Below, in pieces: positions 8,943 through 18,279 of a stretch of 64,000 nucleotides of DNA. A model generated the notes under the pieces. It saw only the letters and a program-made list of their open reading frames with translations. It made no database searches and was not told the DNA's origin. Source of the stretch: an uncultured Porphyromonas sp. (GTDB lineage: Bacteria > Bacteroidota > Bacteroidia > Bacteroidales > Porphyromonadaceae). The position numbers and the translations under genes were made by a program. Numbering within the stretch: position 1 is the first letter of the stretch; every line of letters starts with the position of its first letter. The DNA is taken from contig NZ_CAJPPN010000006.1 in the NCBI RefSeq assembly GCF_905372525.1, forward strand, positions 1 through 64,000. Reading direction: 5' to 3'.

Positions 8943-10271
8943 TTACTTGAGTGTAACCTCGACGATATAGTCGATGGCATTGAGCTCGTGTGGAGCCTTG
9001 TCGAAGGTCAGGGTCAGCCCCGCCTTGGTCTGGGTGTAGGGGATGGGACGCTGGGTGTCGAAGGAGACGACACGCTGTACTCGATCCGTCAGAGGTAGGG
9101 AGAGCATGCGGCTCTTCCAGTCAAGGATGTGTAGGTAGAGTGTCTTGCCTCGCTGGGTGGTCACACCCCATTCCAGAGGGGGAAGGAGTCCCTCACGTAC
9201 ACCATCCTTGACGGTCTTGCCATAAACCTTCATCCAGGAGCCGATCTTGGCTAGGCGGTCTAGTGCGAGGGCAGGGAGAGCACCCGAGGGTTCTGGGCCG
9301 ATATTTAGGAGGAGGTTAGCATTGCGTCCTGCCGTCTGTACGAGTAGGCGGATGAGGGTGGTGTCGGACTTGTAGTTCTGGTCGATGATCTTGTAGCCCC
9401 ACATACCATTCATCGTCTGACAAGTCTCTAGGGGGAGCTTACTGATGTCTTGACCTGATAGCCCTGCGGTGTTAGCTCCGGGGACGTCTCGCTCAAACAT
9501 CTGGAAGTCCTCGCCTTGATGTGGTGCGCTATGGTGGTTGTTCCCGATGAGGCAGGCTGGGTTGATCTTATGGATATTGGCGTACATCTTGTCATATCGC
9601 CAGTCGAAGCCTGGGTTCTCGTCCTGATCCCACTCTCCATCTAGCCAGATAGCCTCTGCTCCGTAGTCTCGTACGAGCTCGGCGAGCTGTGCGTTCATGA
9701 AGGCATCGTAAGTGTCCCAGCTACCGTGGCTCTTGCGCCCTGTACCTCGTCCCGTACGTCCGATAGGGTAGTAGTCCTCACGGTGCCAGTCAAGGATGGA
9801 GTAATAGATATGAAAGCCCAAGCCCTGCTTGCGACACTCATCCCTCAGCTCTGCGAGGATGTCTCGACGGAAGGGGCTAGCCTTGACGATGTTGTAGTCA
9901 CTCTGCTTGGTGTCCCACATAGAGAAGCTATCGTGGTGGCGTGAGGTAATGGTCAGGTAGCCTGCTCCCGAGGCCTTGATGGCGCTTACCCAAGCTGCGG
10001 CATCGAAGCGAGAGGGATAGAAGCCTGCGGCAGCCTTGGCATACTCGGCATGGTCGATATTGGCATTGGTCATATACCACTCGCCCTGAGCGAAGGTGCT
10101 GTAGAGTCCCCAGTGGAGGAAGATCCCAAAGCCCTTGTCACGGAAGGCCTCACGTGCCTGGAGGTTCTCCTTCGTAGGCTTGTAGTCCTGCTGAGCTAAG
10201 GCGAGGGGGGAGGTGGCAAGGAGGCCAAGAGCTATCCCTGCGGCATAGATCGTAGTACGTACGCTATTCAT
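8943..10271 (-). CDS. Alpha-L-fucosidase, GH29
   Basis: This 442-residue secreted enzyme has a signal peptide ending in LALAQ (about residue 27) and the GH29 catalytic barrel. The GH29 signatures are FGIFLHWGLYS, the SRHHDSF segment, and the nucleophile D211 in AIWLDGEWDQ. A short beta domain follows. It should release terminal fucose from host glycans or mucin in the periplasm or outside the cell. It heads the operon with cutC and the transglutaminase-like gene. A -7 box TATCTTTG lies 49 bases upstream. The linkage specificity cannot be read from the sequence. Confidence 0.92.
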   Translation of the reverse strand: MNSVRTTIYAAGIALGLLATSPLALAQQDYKPTKENLQAREAFRDKGFGIFLHWGLYSTFAQGEWYMTNANIDHAEYAKAAAGFYPSRFDAAAWVSAIKASGAGYLTITSRHHDSFSMWDTKQSDYNIVKASPFRRDILAELRDECRKQGLGFHIYYSILDWHREDYYPIGRTGRGTGRKSHGSWDTYDAFMNAQLAELVRDYGAEAIWLDGEWDQDENPGFDWRYDKMYANIHKINPACLIGNNHHSAPHQGEDFQMFERDVPGANTAGLSGQDISKLPLETCQTMNGMWGYKIIDQNYKSDTTLIRLLVQTAGRNANLLLNIGPEPSGALPALALDRLAKIGSWMKVYGKTVKDGVREGLLPPLEWGVTTQRGKTLYLHILDWKSRMLSLPLTDRVQRVVSFDTQRPIPYTQTKAGLTLTFDKAPHELNAIDYIVEVTLK

Positions 10272-10319
10272 ATCAAATCAAGAAAAAGAAATTAGTTGTA
10301 TGCTATGTAATTTGTATAC

Positions 10320-10327
10320 CAAAGATA
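10320..10327 (-). promoter_or_regulatory. Candidate -7 promoter box for the fucosidase operon
   Basis: The minus strand reads TATCTTTG, an exact TAnnTTTG match 49 bases upstream of the fucosidase start. The -33 region is only weakly matched. Confidence 0.6.
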
Positions 10328-10482
10328 ACGAATTTCCCTAGATAAATGACCTCTCTATTGAGCAAAATGACAGATGTATGCCCCGCCCCCTATGAGGGGT
10401 ATGTACAGATGTAGTGGACTCGGCCCCGCCTCCTCTGAGAGTGAATAAGTAGTATGGAGAGGGGGCCACCCTAGGCATGGAG

Positions 10483-10532
10483 AAGCCCCTCGGCACCTAT
10501 CGCCTTGGGGCGAAGAGGCTGCCGAGGGGCTT
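10483..10532 (-). terminator. Terminator hairpin of the DUF4836 gene
   Basis: Perfect 13-bp arms AAGCCCCTCGGCA (10483-10495) and TGCCGAGGGGCTT (10520-10532) enclose a smaller CGCC/GGCG hairpin. It lies about 80 bases past the stop codon of the minus-strand lipoprotein gene. Confidence 0.75.
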
Positions 10533-10610
10533 GGAATATTCTCTACACTAAGGGACGAGCGAGCCCTATGGAGAGGTGGTTCGCGGGGGTGTCTCTTAGG
10601 TCGGGCGAGG

Positions 10611-12215
10611 TTATTTACCCTCTACGGCCATGATACGAGCCAGATCGGTTAGGAGCTTCAGTAGGTTCTCCTTCGTGCTGAGCTTGAGCTCCATGTGCCC
10701 GGTTACACCATCGTTGGTTGCAGAGAGATAGGAGAAGGCCTTGAGGCGATCTGACACTTCCTTGGGGGCAAATCCCGAGACAAAGGCTCCGATAGGAGTA
10801 CCTGTGAAGAGGTAGTTGAGGTCGAGCGCCATCGATGCGGAGTGTCCCTTGAGGATGGAGGAGTAGGTGGCTTCGCTGATGTTGGGCTTCTGTTCCTTGA
10901 AGAGCGTAGCCTTGGCACCCTCGCCGAGAGCGAAGTAGGTAGAGCCGTCCTTATAGCCGAAGTATAGAGGTGCCTCCCCTTCCTTACGTGCGACGTACTG
11001 GTGCTCATCCTCAGTCTGTACGATATATGGCTCGTCATAGCTCCATACCTCGATCGTCGAGTCTCTGGACTGTTTACTCTTTTCCTCGATTGCTTGGGCG
11101 ATAGCATCGACACCCTGAGGGCTCTTGCTTTCGGCATAGAAGGTGATCGGGAGACCACCACTCCTAAGAGGGTTAAACGAAGAGATGGATAGGGCGAACT
11201 CTCCATCGACTGCGCTGAAGATCGACGAGGGCTCAATACCCATCCCGCTTAGGGACTCAAAGGCCTCAGACAATGCGGGGTTGTCCTTGTAGGAATTGAG
11301 GATCTCGGGCCCACTGATATAGCCATTCATGAAGAAGAGGTTGTCCTTGGCGAGGAGCTTCCCATACTTGTTCTCACACCTCTTGGGGGAGACCTTCTTG
11401 CTGAGCTCGGTGAACTTCTCCAGGGTCTCCTTGTCCTCGGATATGTACTTGATATCGGTGGTAGTCACTCCGCTCTCGAAGTTGATATGTAGGGCTATCT
11501 GCATCTTGCTCATATCTACCCCTTGGGCAGCGAACTGGTTGGGATTGAGTTGGCCTGCATAGTATGAGTAGAGCGAGAAGAGCTTCTTGTAGTCAAGGAT
11601 AAGAGATAGGTCAGATGCCTTGGACTTGAGTTCCTTGAAGGATGAAGTCTCGTAGTAACGCTTACCCTCCTTGAGCTTGAGTAGCTGGATAGCTTCCACA
11701 CGCATATCCTTCTTGGTCTCAGTGGTCGGGATGAGGACGAGGAGTGCATCCTTGGTGAAGGCGATGGCATTATTGTCCGTACCGTTTAGGATCGAGATAC
11801 CATCCTTCTGCTCTATGGTAGCCTGAGGATTCTTGATTTGGGTTAGGTCGGAGAGGAACTTCTTGAGCTTTCCCTCGTCAGATACACGAGCTAGGAAGGC
11901 TCCCTGGAGGTCAGGTGTGGTGAAGAGATAGACGGGGCTCTTGAAGTCAATGCCTACCTTTGAGGGATCCTCGAGGAGAGGTCTTAGGATCTTAGCTACG
12001 GGAGCACTAGAGTTGGGGAACAGCTGATCGCGGAGCTCTTTGTTTTCCTTGGATAGGATCTCCGACTTCTTGACGAGCTGGTCTATAGATACCGAGAGGA
12101 CGAAGTCGGCCTCCGCGGGGATGACTTGCTCGTAGACCCGACTCTTACTACAGCTAGTGAGGGTGAGGACAGCTAGAGCAAGTAGACCTAGATAGTAGCG
12201 AAGCTTGGTGTACAT
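10611..12215 (-). CDS. DUF4836 family lipoprotein
   Basis: A 534-residue lipoprotein with a signal sequence and lipobox LTSC near residues 19-22 (TLTSCSKSR). The rest resembles the Bacteroidetes DUF4836 family: an opening IPAEADFVLSVSIDQL segment, then repeated alpha/beta modules with AFLARVSD and DGISILNGTDNNAIAF. It is probably anchored in the envelope; no enzymatic motif is seen and no function is established for the family. It stands alone between its own terminator and the terminator of the neighbouring peptidase gene. Confidence 0.8.
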   Translation of the reverse strand: MYTKLRYYLGLLALAVLTLTSCSKSRVYEQVIPAEADFVLSVSIDQLVKKSEILSKENKELRDQLFPNSSAPVAKILRPLLEDPSKVGIDFKSPVYLFTTPDLQGAFLARVSDEGKLKKFLSDLTQIKNPQATIEQKDGISILNGTDNNAIAFTKDALLVLIPTTETKKDMRVEAIQLLKLKEGKRYYETSSFKELKSKASDLSLILDYKKLFSLYSYYAGQLNPNQFAAQGVDMSKMQIALHINFESGVTTTDIKYISEDKETLEKFTELSKKVSPKRCENKYGKLLAKDNLFFMNGYISGPEILNSYKDNPALSEAFESLSGMGIEPSSIFSAVDGEFALSISSFNPLRSGGLPITFYAESKSPQGVDAIAQAIEEKSKQSRDSTIEVWSYDEPYIVQTEDEHQYVARKEGEAPLYFGYKDGSTYFALGEGAKATLFKEQKPNISEATYSSILKGHSASMALDLNYLFTGTPIGAFVSGFAPKEVSDRLKAFSYLSATNDGVTGHMELKLSTKENLLKLLTDLARIMAVEGK

Positions 12216-12279
12216 GCTATGGAGTGATTAGGATGAATAATGGGTGGGGAGGGGATACCTCCCTACGTTGTTTGTGGGG

Positions 12280-12287
12280 TAAAGGTA
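12280..12287 (-). promoter_or_regulatory. Possible -7 box for the DUF4836 gene
   Basis: The minus strand reads TACCTTTA, one mismatch from TAnnTTTG, 65 bases upstream of the start. Confidence 0.35.
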
Positions 12288-12319
12288 CTGATTTTTCAGA
12301 TGATGCTATTACTACAAAC

Positions 12320-12358
12320 TAGCCCCATCAGACCTATGAAGGCAGTCTGATGGGGCTA
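12320..12358 (-). terminator. Terminator of the oligopeptidase B-type gene
   Basis: Near-perfect arms TAGCCCCATCAGAC (12320-12333) and GTCTGATGGGGCTA (12345-12358) follow about 50 bases after the stop codon of the minus-strand peptidase gene. Confidence 0.8.
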
Positions 12359-12408
12359 TGTGGGAGGGAGCTCTCTCCTTGCTCTGGTAGAAGAGGCTTT
12401 AGAGTGCT

Positions 12409-14493
12409 TTACTCTAGGGTCATCAGTAGGAAGGCGTACTCAAGGGCTGTATCTCGTATCCCATCGTAGCGTCCTGTCGCTCCTCCATGCCCAGAGGTCA
12501 TATCCATGTGTAGAAGTAGGAGGTGGTCATCGGTCTTGAGGGTACGTAGCTTGGCGACATACTTCGTGGGCTCGTGGAAGAGTACCTGCGAGTCGTTGAG
12601 CCCACCGGTGACGAGGAGGTGCGGGTAGAGCCCTGAGTGGAGATTGTCATAGGGAGAATAGCTGAGCATGTACTGCAGATACTCAGGATCATTGGGATTT
12701 CCCCACTCCTCATATTCGCCCGTGGTGAGGGGAAGGGTCTCATCAAGCATCGTCGTCACGACATCTACGAAGGGGACTTGTGCGATGACTGCGTGGAAGA
12801 GCTCAGGGCGCATATTCACCACCGCACCCATGAGTAGCCCTCCGGCACTCCCTCCCATAGCCGTAAGTCGCTCGGGTGAGGTATATCCCTCCTGGATGAG
12901 GTGCTCGGCGCAGGCGATGAAGTCGGTGAAGGTATTGCGCTTCCGTAGGAACTTACCCTCCTCGTACCAAGCTTCACCTAGGTCACTCCCCCCACGTACC
13001 TGTGCGAGAGCATAGACAAAGCCCCTATCGACCAAGCTGAATATAGATACCCCGAAGTGGGCATCCATCGCTATCCCATAGCTCCCATAGCCATAGAGGA
13101 GAGCGGGGGCAGAGCCATCCCGTACGAGGTCTCGACGATAGAGTAGAGCCATCGGGACACGTACTCCATCGGGTGCTGTAGCCCATCTGCGCTCCACGAT
13201 GTAGCGCTCGGGGGAGAAGCCTCCGCCGACCTCTTGCTCCTTCAGTAGGCGACTCTCGCCTGTCGTGAGGTCGTACTCGTAGAGGGAGGAGGGGCGATTG
13301 AGTGAGGAATAGACATAGCGTATCGTCGTGGCCTCATACTGGCTATTGCCACGTAGACTGATCGTGTAGACAGGTTCGGGGAAGTGAATCTTGCCCTGCT
13401 CCTGACCTTGGCTGGTGAGGATACGTATCTCGGTCAGTCCTTCTCGTCGCTCTTCTAGTGCGATATAGTCCTGGTAGACACCGATGCTATCGAGCCGTAC
13501 ATCCTCTCGGTGGGGGACGAGGAGCGTCCAGCTTAGACGGTCAGAGACCTGGGCCTGTGGGGCGGTATAGACCATGCCGTTTAGGTGCTCCTTATCCTTG
13601 TAGTAGATGTAGAAGCGGTCTCTGTGCGAGAGGATCGAGTAGCGTACATCAGCCTCTCTTGGTAGGAAGAGCTTGGGCTCTCTATCCTCGCCCGAGCTCC
13701 AGAGATAGTACTCCTCGCTGGTGGTGCTGCTGGAGGTAGAGATGAAGATGAACTCACGTGTCTTCGTCTCGCTGACACTGCAGGAGAAGCGTCCGTCTAG
13801 CTCCTCATACAGGAGCTCAGCCCCGGGCTCCGATAGGTGCTGGACATAGATGCGAGAGGACCTCAGGGTGTCGTCTATGAGGCTGTAGTAGATGGTCTCA
13901 CTGTCCTCTGCCCACGCAAGAGAAGAGACTCCCTGTAGGCAGAAGTCGAGGTCTTCGCCCCGTACGAGGTCACGGATGCGTAGCTCAAACTCTGCGTAGG
14001 AGCCAGTCTCGTTGGAGAAGTAAGCGGCTAGGCGGTTGTCTGGGCTAATGGCATAGCCTGCAAAGATGAAGGCTGGCTTGCCTTCGGCCAAGGCATTGAC
14101 ATCGAAGAGGAGCTCTCCGCCCGTGACAGCCTCTGGATGCTCCCCCCATTCGGCCTCGAAGGCCTTAGCCTCGTAGCGGTAGTGCGTCGGGTACTGCTTC
14201 CCCTTCTCCGTGCAAGTGTAGTAATAGTAGTCTCGGCGTAGGGTAGGATAGCTCTGGTCATCCTCCTTGATACGCCCGAGGATCTCCTGATAGATCGTCT
14301 CCTGCAGCTCCTTGGTTCCCTGCATGACCTCCTCGGTGTAGGCATTCTCTGCCTGTAGATAAGAGAGTACCTCGGGGAGGGACTTATCTCGCATGTAGTA
14401 GTAGGGGTCGGTGCGCTCTGTGTCTAGGTGACGTAGTAGCTCGGGTCTAGCCTCTGCCTGAGGGGGAGTAGGGAAGTGGGATTGCTTGTACAC
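12409..14493 (-). CDS. ptrB: Prolyl oligopeptidase family (S9A), oligopeptidase B-like
   Basis: This 694-residue protein has an N-terminal beta-propeller (about 70-400) capping an alpha/beta hydrolase domain. The catalytic triad is visible: S549 in GGSAGG, D634 in GLNDSQV and H669 in SGHGG. It cleaves short peptides in the cytosol, usually after basic residues for oligopeptidase B. No signal peptide is present. It is the last gene of a five-gene minus-strand cluster starting at dapB and follows the WbqC-like gene by 12 bases. Confidence 0.9.
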   Translation of the reverse strand: MYKQSHFPTPPQAEARPELLRHLDTERTDPYYYMRDKSLPEVLSYLQAENAYTEEVMQGTKELQETIYQEILGRIKEDDQSYPTLRRDYYYYTCTEKGKQYPTHYRYEAKAFEAEWGEHPEAVTGGELLFDVNALAEGKPAFIFAGYAISPDNRLAAYFSNETGSYAEFELRIRDLVRGEDLDFCLQGVSSLAWAEDSETIYYSLIDDTLRSSRIYVQHLSEPGAELLYEELDGRFSCSVSETKTREFIFISTSSSTTSEEYYLWSSGEDREPKLFLPREADVRYSILSHRDRFYIYYKDKEHLNGMVYTAPQAQVSDRLSWTLLVPHREDVRLDSIGVYQDYIALEERREGLTEIRILTSQGQEQGKIHFPEPVYTISLRGNSQYEATTIRYVYSSLNRPSSLYEYDLTTGESRLLKEQEVGGGFSPERYIVERRWATAPDGVRVPMALLYRRDLVRDGSAPALLYGYGSYGIAMDAHFGVSIFSLVDRGFVYALAQVRGGSDLGEAWYEEGKFLRKRNTFTDFIACAEHLIQEGYTSPERLTAMGGSAGGLLMGAVVNMRPELFHAVIAQVPFVDVVTTMLDETLPLTTGEYEEWGNPNDPEYLQYMLSYSPYDNLHSGLYPHLLVTGGLNDSQVLFHEPTKYVAKLRTLKTDDHLLLLHMDMTSGHGGATGRYDGIRDTALEYAFLLMTLE

Positions 14494-14505
14494 GCTTACT
14501 TTCGT

Positions 14506-15162
14506 TTAGGGGATTGTGGGACAGACGTAGCTGTCCCTAAGGATGAGTAGAGCCTCCGGGCCCATATCAAAGAGTAAGTCGAGGATGCTGAGATCGGGGA
14601 CGAAGCCGAAGCGGTCTCGGTACACCTGATGATAGGGACGAGGCACGAAGGAAGGATCTGGTGCGGGATGCTTGGGTCGTAAGCCATAGCGCCAGTCTTC
14701 AGGATGTGAGCCCAGAGGTGTGAAGGTCTCCGTCTCCTGCCAGGACACCTCTAGGTGTAGGAGCCGTAGGAGCTGTGTGAAGAGGGCTTCGTTGAAGTCC
14801 CATAGATACCTATATCTCCGCTCATAGATTGGCAGTAGATCATCTATGTAATACTCGTAGAAGGGACTAGCACCGTATGCCGTGCACAATGCCTGTAGAT
14901 GGAGGTGCCGCCACGAGCCATGCTCCGAGAGACGCACCTCACGGATAGGAGTCTTGAGACTCGGGGACTGCTCTACGGGGATCGTCAGCGCCTGTAGCCC
15001 GTTGGGCCCGAGGATATGACAGCGGTTGCGGTAGGTCTGCTTGATATAGTTCTCCTCAGCCTCGATCCCCACGAGTCCTTCACCTACATGATAGAGCTTG
15101 GTGAAGTAGCTCACGGGTGGAGCGTAGGCCGTAGAGAGGAGGAGTGAGAAAGGGGACTGCAC
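14506..15162 (-). CDS. WbqC-like family protein
   Basis: A 218-residue protein recognised as WbqC-like by its start (LLSTAYAPPVSYF), the EENYIKQTYRNRC segment and NGLQALTIPVE. Members often occur in surface polysaccharide clusters, but the biochemical activity is unclear. Here it lies between a LepB-like gene and a peptidase gene within the dapB cluster, with short gaps on both sides (10 and 12 bases), so its setting is an envelope-related operon, not a glycan locus. Confidence 0.75.
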   Translation of the reverse strand: MQSPFSLLLSTAYAPPVSYFTKLYHVGEGLVGIEAEENYIKQTYRNRCHILGPNGLQALTIPVEQSPSLKTPIREVRLSEHGSWRHLHLQALCTAYGASPFYEYYIDDLLPIYERRYRYLWDFNEALFTQLLRLLHLEVSWQETETFTPLGSHPEDWRYGLRPKHPAPDPSFVPRPYHQVYRDRFGFVPDLSILDLLFDMGPEALLILRDSYVCPTIP

Positions 15163-15172
15163 GTACTAGGGC

Positions 15173-15832
15173 TTAGAGGGCGAAGAGGACGACACCCTCG
15201 ATAGCTTCGCTTGGGATGATCCCTAGATGACGTGAGTCGGGAGCCTGGCTTGGCTGATCAATGAGTACCCAGTAGTAGTCTCGGTAGAAGGTGCGACGAG
15301 GATCCCGTCGTAGCTTCTCGATCCAGGTGCTGGTATCTGTTCCCAGTCGCTCTCGGCGGTCACGAGCTAGCCCTAGACGCTCCTCCCGCACTAGGGCGGT
15401 GCGATAGACCACGAGGCTACGGGGAGAGAGGGTGTACGTCCCACCCCGCCGAGGCACACGCAGAGCATAGCTCTCCTGGGTGCGCTGTGCTCGATAGTCC
15501 TTCAGTGGCCGTGCATTGATGTAGGGCTTGCCCTCGAGGAGCTCGACGGAGTCGCCGGGTAGACCGATGACCCGACCTAGTACCAGCTGATGGTGTCGTC
15601 TATCTCCAGTGACCTCCTGCACTTGTAGTAGGACGACGTCCCCTCTATGGGGCGTCTTTCCCCTCAAGGCTAGAGCCCATGCTCCCTGTCGTATCTTAGG
15701 CTCCATCGTGTGTGTATTCGCCCTAAAGGGGATCAGGACGAAGAGGCGAAGCACGACCACGAGGGTGACGATCCCCAGTGGTAGAGCTCCGTATAGGAGC
15801 CAGTTACGGATCTTGTTATCCTTACTTGCCAT
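15173..15832 (-). CDS. Signal peptidase I-like paralogue lacking the Ser/Lys dyad
   Basis: This 219-residue protein has one N-terminal membrane helix (about 11-34) and the S26 fold: ANTHTMEPKI, RGDVVLL, GRVIGLPGDSVELL, and a C-terminal YYWVLIDQPSQAPDSRHLG segment. The catalytic serine position before MEP is T42, and the general-base lysine before RVIGLPGD is G86. By family knowledge both changes should abolish the usual dyad, so it is probably a non-catalytic partner or regulator. It overlaps the end of the intact lepB gene by 11 bases. A thr-based activity cannot be excluded. Confidence 0.8.
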   Translation of the reverse strand: MASKDNKIRNWLLYGALPLGIVTLVVVLRLFVLIPFRANTHTMEPKIRQGAWALALRGKTPHRGDVVLLQVQEVTGDRRHHQLVLGRVIGLPGDSVELLEGKPYINARPLKDYRAQRTQESYALRVPRRGGTYTLSPRSLVVYRTALVREERLGLARDRRERLGTDTSTWIEKLRRDPRRTFYRDYYWVLIDQPSQAPDSRHLGIIPSEAIEGVVLFAL

Positions 15833-17267
15833 GGATCAGTCTCATCATCCTGCCCCAGCGGATACCTCCGCTCAGCAGTGGGCGTTCGTTGTTGATCGAT
15901 AGCCAGAGGAAGGCTGGCTTACCGACGATATGGTCCTCGGGTACGAAGCCCCAATAACGGCTATCGGCCGACATATGCCTATTATCCCCGAGCATGAAGT
16001 AGTAGTCCATTCCGAAGGTGTAGGTCGTCTGTGGCTTCCCATCCACGAGATAGGTACCATCTGGCCTCTGCTCTAGGCTATGACCCTCATAGTTCCGGAT
16101 ACAGCGGCTATAGGCTGCCACGGTCGTAGGGGTGAGGTAGATTTTCATCCCTCGACGGGGGATGAAGAGAGGGCCATAGTTATCACGTGTCCAGCCCGTC
16201 TTGAGTCCGAGGGGGTAGACCTCTCCCGTGCTCTCCCGGGGGGTGATCTCTACATCCATGGCTCGGATGTAGGGCTCACTCTGTAGTCGTCCCTTCATCT
16301 CCTCGGTTAGGGGTAGGTGGTAGATGAGCCCATAGCCCCGACCCTCGATCGGAGCCATCGAGAGGTGCATCTGGCGGATGAAGCCCGAGAGATCCGTCTG
16401 ATCCCCACTCTGGTAGGAGTAGAGGAGCTGTACATCACGGTCGTTGATCTCGAGCTCGTCCAGTAGGCTCTGAGGGAGCGGAGTGCCATCGGTCTGGACG
16501 AAGTAGTTCAGCTGCATATTCCTCGGGTTCTCGATTGCCTTTCCATCGATATAGACTTGGTTGTCCTTGATCGAGATGAATTCCCCAGGCAGCCCGATAC
16601 ACCGCTTGACGTAGTGGTCACGACGGTCTACAGGTCGGTAGATGATCTCCCCGAACTGAGCCCTGTCTGCCCATACAGCATCACGCCCGTAGGCGGAGCA
16701 GAGGGTGTAGTAGTCAGGGTTGGGCATGTTGAGGGCTACGGTGTCCCCCGCTGGGAAGTTGAAGACTACGAGGTCGTTGCGCTCCACCCGACCTAGCCCA
16801 CGGAGTCTGCGGTAGGGTAGTGAGGGCTTGTCCAGATAGGACTTGTGCCCGAAGGCCGTATTGTGTGCCAGCGGTAGGGCGATCGGTGTCATCGGGACAC
16901 GAGGCCCGTAGCTGAGCTTATTGACGAAGAGGTAGTCCCCGATGAGGAGTGTCTTCTCTAGTGAGGAGGAGGGGATAGCAAAGTTCTGGAAGAAATAGGT
17001 GAAGATGAGGCTCACCATCACTACGACGAAGACCACATCCTCCAGCAGGGTCCCTAGGGTACGTACCAGTGGATTGGGGTGCTGGCGTAGGTAACGCCAG
17101 TTGATGAGTCTCGTGAAGTAGAAGTCAATGAGCAGCGGTAGTAGGAGGAGCCACCACAGCCCAGCCCAGAGGGCAAAGATGATGAAGAGGGTGATGATGA
17201 TCCCGCCCTTGATGCGAGTCCATAGCTGTCGGCGGGCGCTCTGTCCTTCGATTGGGTATCTTTTCAT
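15822..17267 (-). CDS. lepB: Signal peptidase I LepB
   Basis: A 481-residue S26 peptidase, longer than the E. coli enzyme because of inserts between the conserved boxes. Hydrophobic N-terminal segments lie at about 22-50 and 77-95. The catalytic serine is S102 in IPSSSLEKTL and the lysine is K221 in HYVKRCIGLPGE. The C-terminal box reads YFMLGDNRHMSADSRYWG. It removes signal peptides on the periplasmic face of the inner membrane. It starts 17 bases after dapB and overlaps the degenerate paralogue. Confidence 0.94.
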   Translation of the reverse strand: MKRYPIEGQSARRQLWTRIKGGIIITLFIIFALWAGLWWLLLLPLLIDFYFTRLINWRYLRQHPNPLVRTLGTLLEDVVFVVVMVSLIFTYFFQNFAIPSSSLEKTLLIGDYLFVNKLSYGPRVPMTPIALPLAHNTAFGHKSYLDKPSLPYRRLRGLGRVERNDLVVFNFPAGDTVALNMPNPDYYTLCSAYGRDAVWADRAQFGEIIYRPVDRRDHYVKRCIGLPGEFISIKDNQVYIDGKAIENPRNMQLNYFVQTDGTPLPQSLLDELEINDRDVQLLYSYQSGDQTDLSGFIRQMHLSMAPIEGRGYGLIYHLPLTEEMKGRLQSEPYIRAMDVEITPRESTGEVYPLGLKTGWTRDNYGPLFIPRRGMKIYLTPTTVAAYSRCIRNYEGHSLEQRPDGTYLVDGKPQTTYTFGMDYYFMLGDNRHMSADSRYWGFVPEDHIVGKPAFLWLSINNERPLLSGGIRWGRMMRLIHGK

Positions 17268-17284
17268 TCCTTGGGTCCTTGAGA

Positions 17285-18013
17285 TTAGTGTGTGCCTAGG
17301 AGATCCTCCATAGTGAGCCAGCCAGAGTGCTGGGTAGCATACTCCGCAGCCAAGACTGCGCCGAGAGCGAAGCCCTGACGTCCGAAGGCCTCATGGGTCA
17401 GGCTGATCCGATCCACCTCGGAGGTGTAGTGTACAGTGTGGATACCTGCGACCTCGCCCTCACGATGAGCTGTGATGGGTAGGACATGTGCACTGGGTTC
17501 CTCGGTGAGCTCCCACCGCTTGAGCTCGTGACGCTCGTCTAGGATGGCCTCAGCTAGGGTGATCGCTGTCCCACTCGGGGCATCGAGCTTGTGTATATGG
17601 TGGGTCTCCTCCAGACTCAGCTGGTAGCTGGGGGCTGCCTTCATGAGCTCTGCTACTCTACGATTGATCTGGAGGAAGAGGTGTACCCCGATACTGAAGT
17701 TGGAGGCCCAGAAGAAGGTCTTCCCTGTCTCCTTGCACAGCTTACGTAGCTTGGGGAGCTCCTCGCTCCAGCCTGTCGTGCCCGATACGGTGGGGAGCCC
17801 TCGCTCTAGGGCTCGTAGACAGTTGGCATAGGCCGTCTGTGGGGAGGTGAACTCGATGGCTACGTCCGCCGTGAGGAAGCGCAGGTCGTCGAAGCGATCC
17901 TCGTCCCCACGATCAATAGTCAGTACGACCTCGTGCCCACGCTGCTGGGCTATCTGCTCTAGGGCATGTCCCATCTTGCCGTAGCCGATGAGTACGATCT
18001 TTAGTCTCTTCAT
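17285..18013 (-). CDS. dapB: 4-hydroxy-tetrahydrodipicolinate reductase
   Basis: A 242-residue enzyme of the lysine/diaminopimelate pathway, which supplies the peptidoglycan cross-link amino acid. It has the N-terminal nucleotide-binding GYGKMG (10-15) and the catalytic segment EETHHIHKLDAPSGTA, with H138/H139 and K142. It is the first gene of the minus-strand cluster dapB-lepB-lepB-like-wbqC-like-peptidase. A -7 box TATCTTTG lies 77 bases upstream. Confidence 0.95.
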   Translation of the reverse strand: MKRLKIVLIGYGKMGHALEQIAQQRGHEVVLTIDRGDEDRFDDLRFLTADVAIEFTSPQTAYANCLRALERGLPTVSGTTGWSEELPKLRKLCKETGKTFFWASNFSIGVHLFLQINRRVAELMKAAPSYQLSLEETHHIHKLDAPSGTAITLAEAILDERHELKRWELTEEPSAHVLPITAHREGEVAGIHTVHYTSEVDRISLTHEAFGRQGFALGAVLAAEYATQHSGWLTMEDLLGTH

Positions 18014-18089
18014 CTTATTCCTTGGGTGTGGGGGCTACATGGAGCCATTCTGGGTGCGAGCCCCTCACGCTTAGCTCTTGTATCACTCG

Positions 18090-18097
18090 CAAAGATA
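18090..18097 (-). promoter_or_regulatory. Candidate -7 promoter box for the dapB operon
   Basis: The minus strand reads TATCTTTG followed by C, an exact TAnnTTTG match 77 bases upstream of dapB. Confidence 0.6.
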
Positions 18098-18279
18098 GCG
18101 AAAACAGCCTACTCCCACACCCCCGCCTCCGTGACAGAGTACCTAGTGACGGCCCTCACCTCTTCCCCCTCACCCTCCTCTCCGCGGCCTATACCTAGCC
18201 CACTCCCCGATGCTCGGGTACCCTCCTCCCTAGTGGGGGGGATACCCCCTGATTACCCCACTTTAGCCCTAGTAACGAG

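Larger units (their letters stand above)
10272..10610. other. Intergenic region between fucosidase and the DUF4836 lipoprotein
   Basis: No gene is seen. It contains the fucosidase promoter box (10320-10327) and the terminator of the upstream minus-strand lipoprotein (10483-10532). The stretch 10380-10470 is GC-rich with short direct repeats of CAGATGTA (from 10371 and from 10407) and has no recognisable function. Confidence 0.7.
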
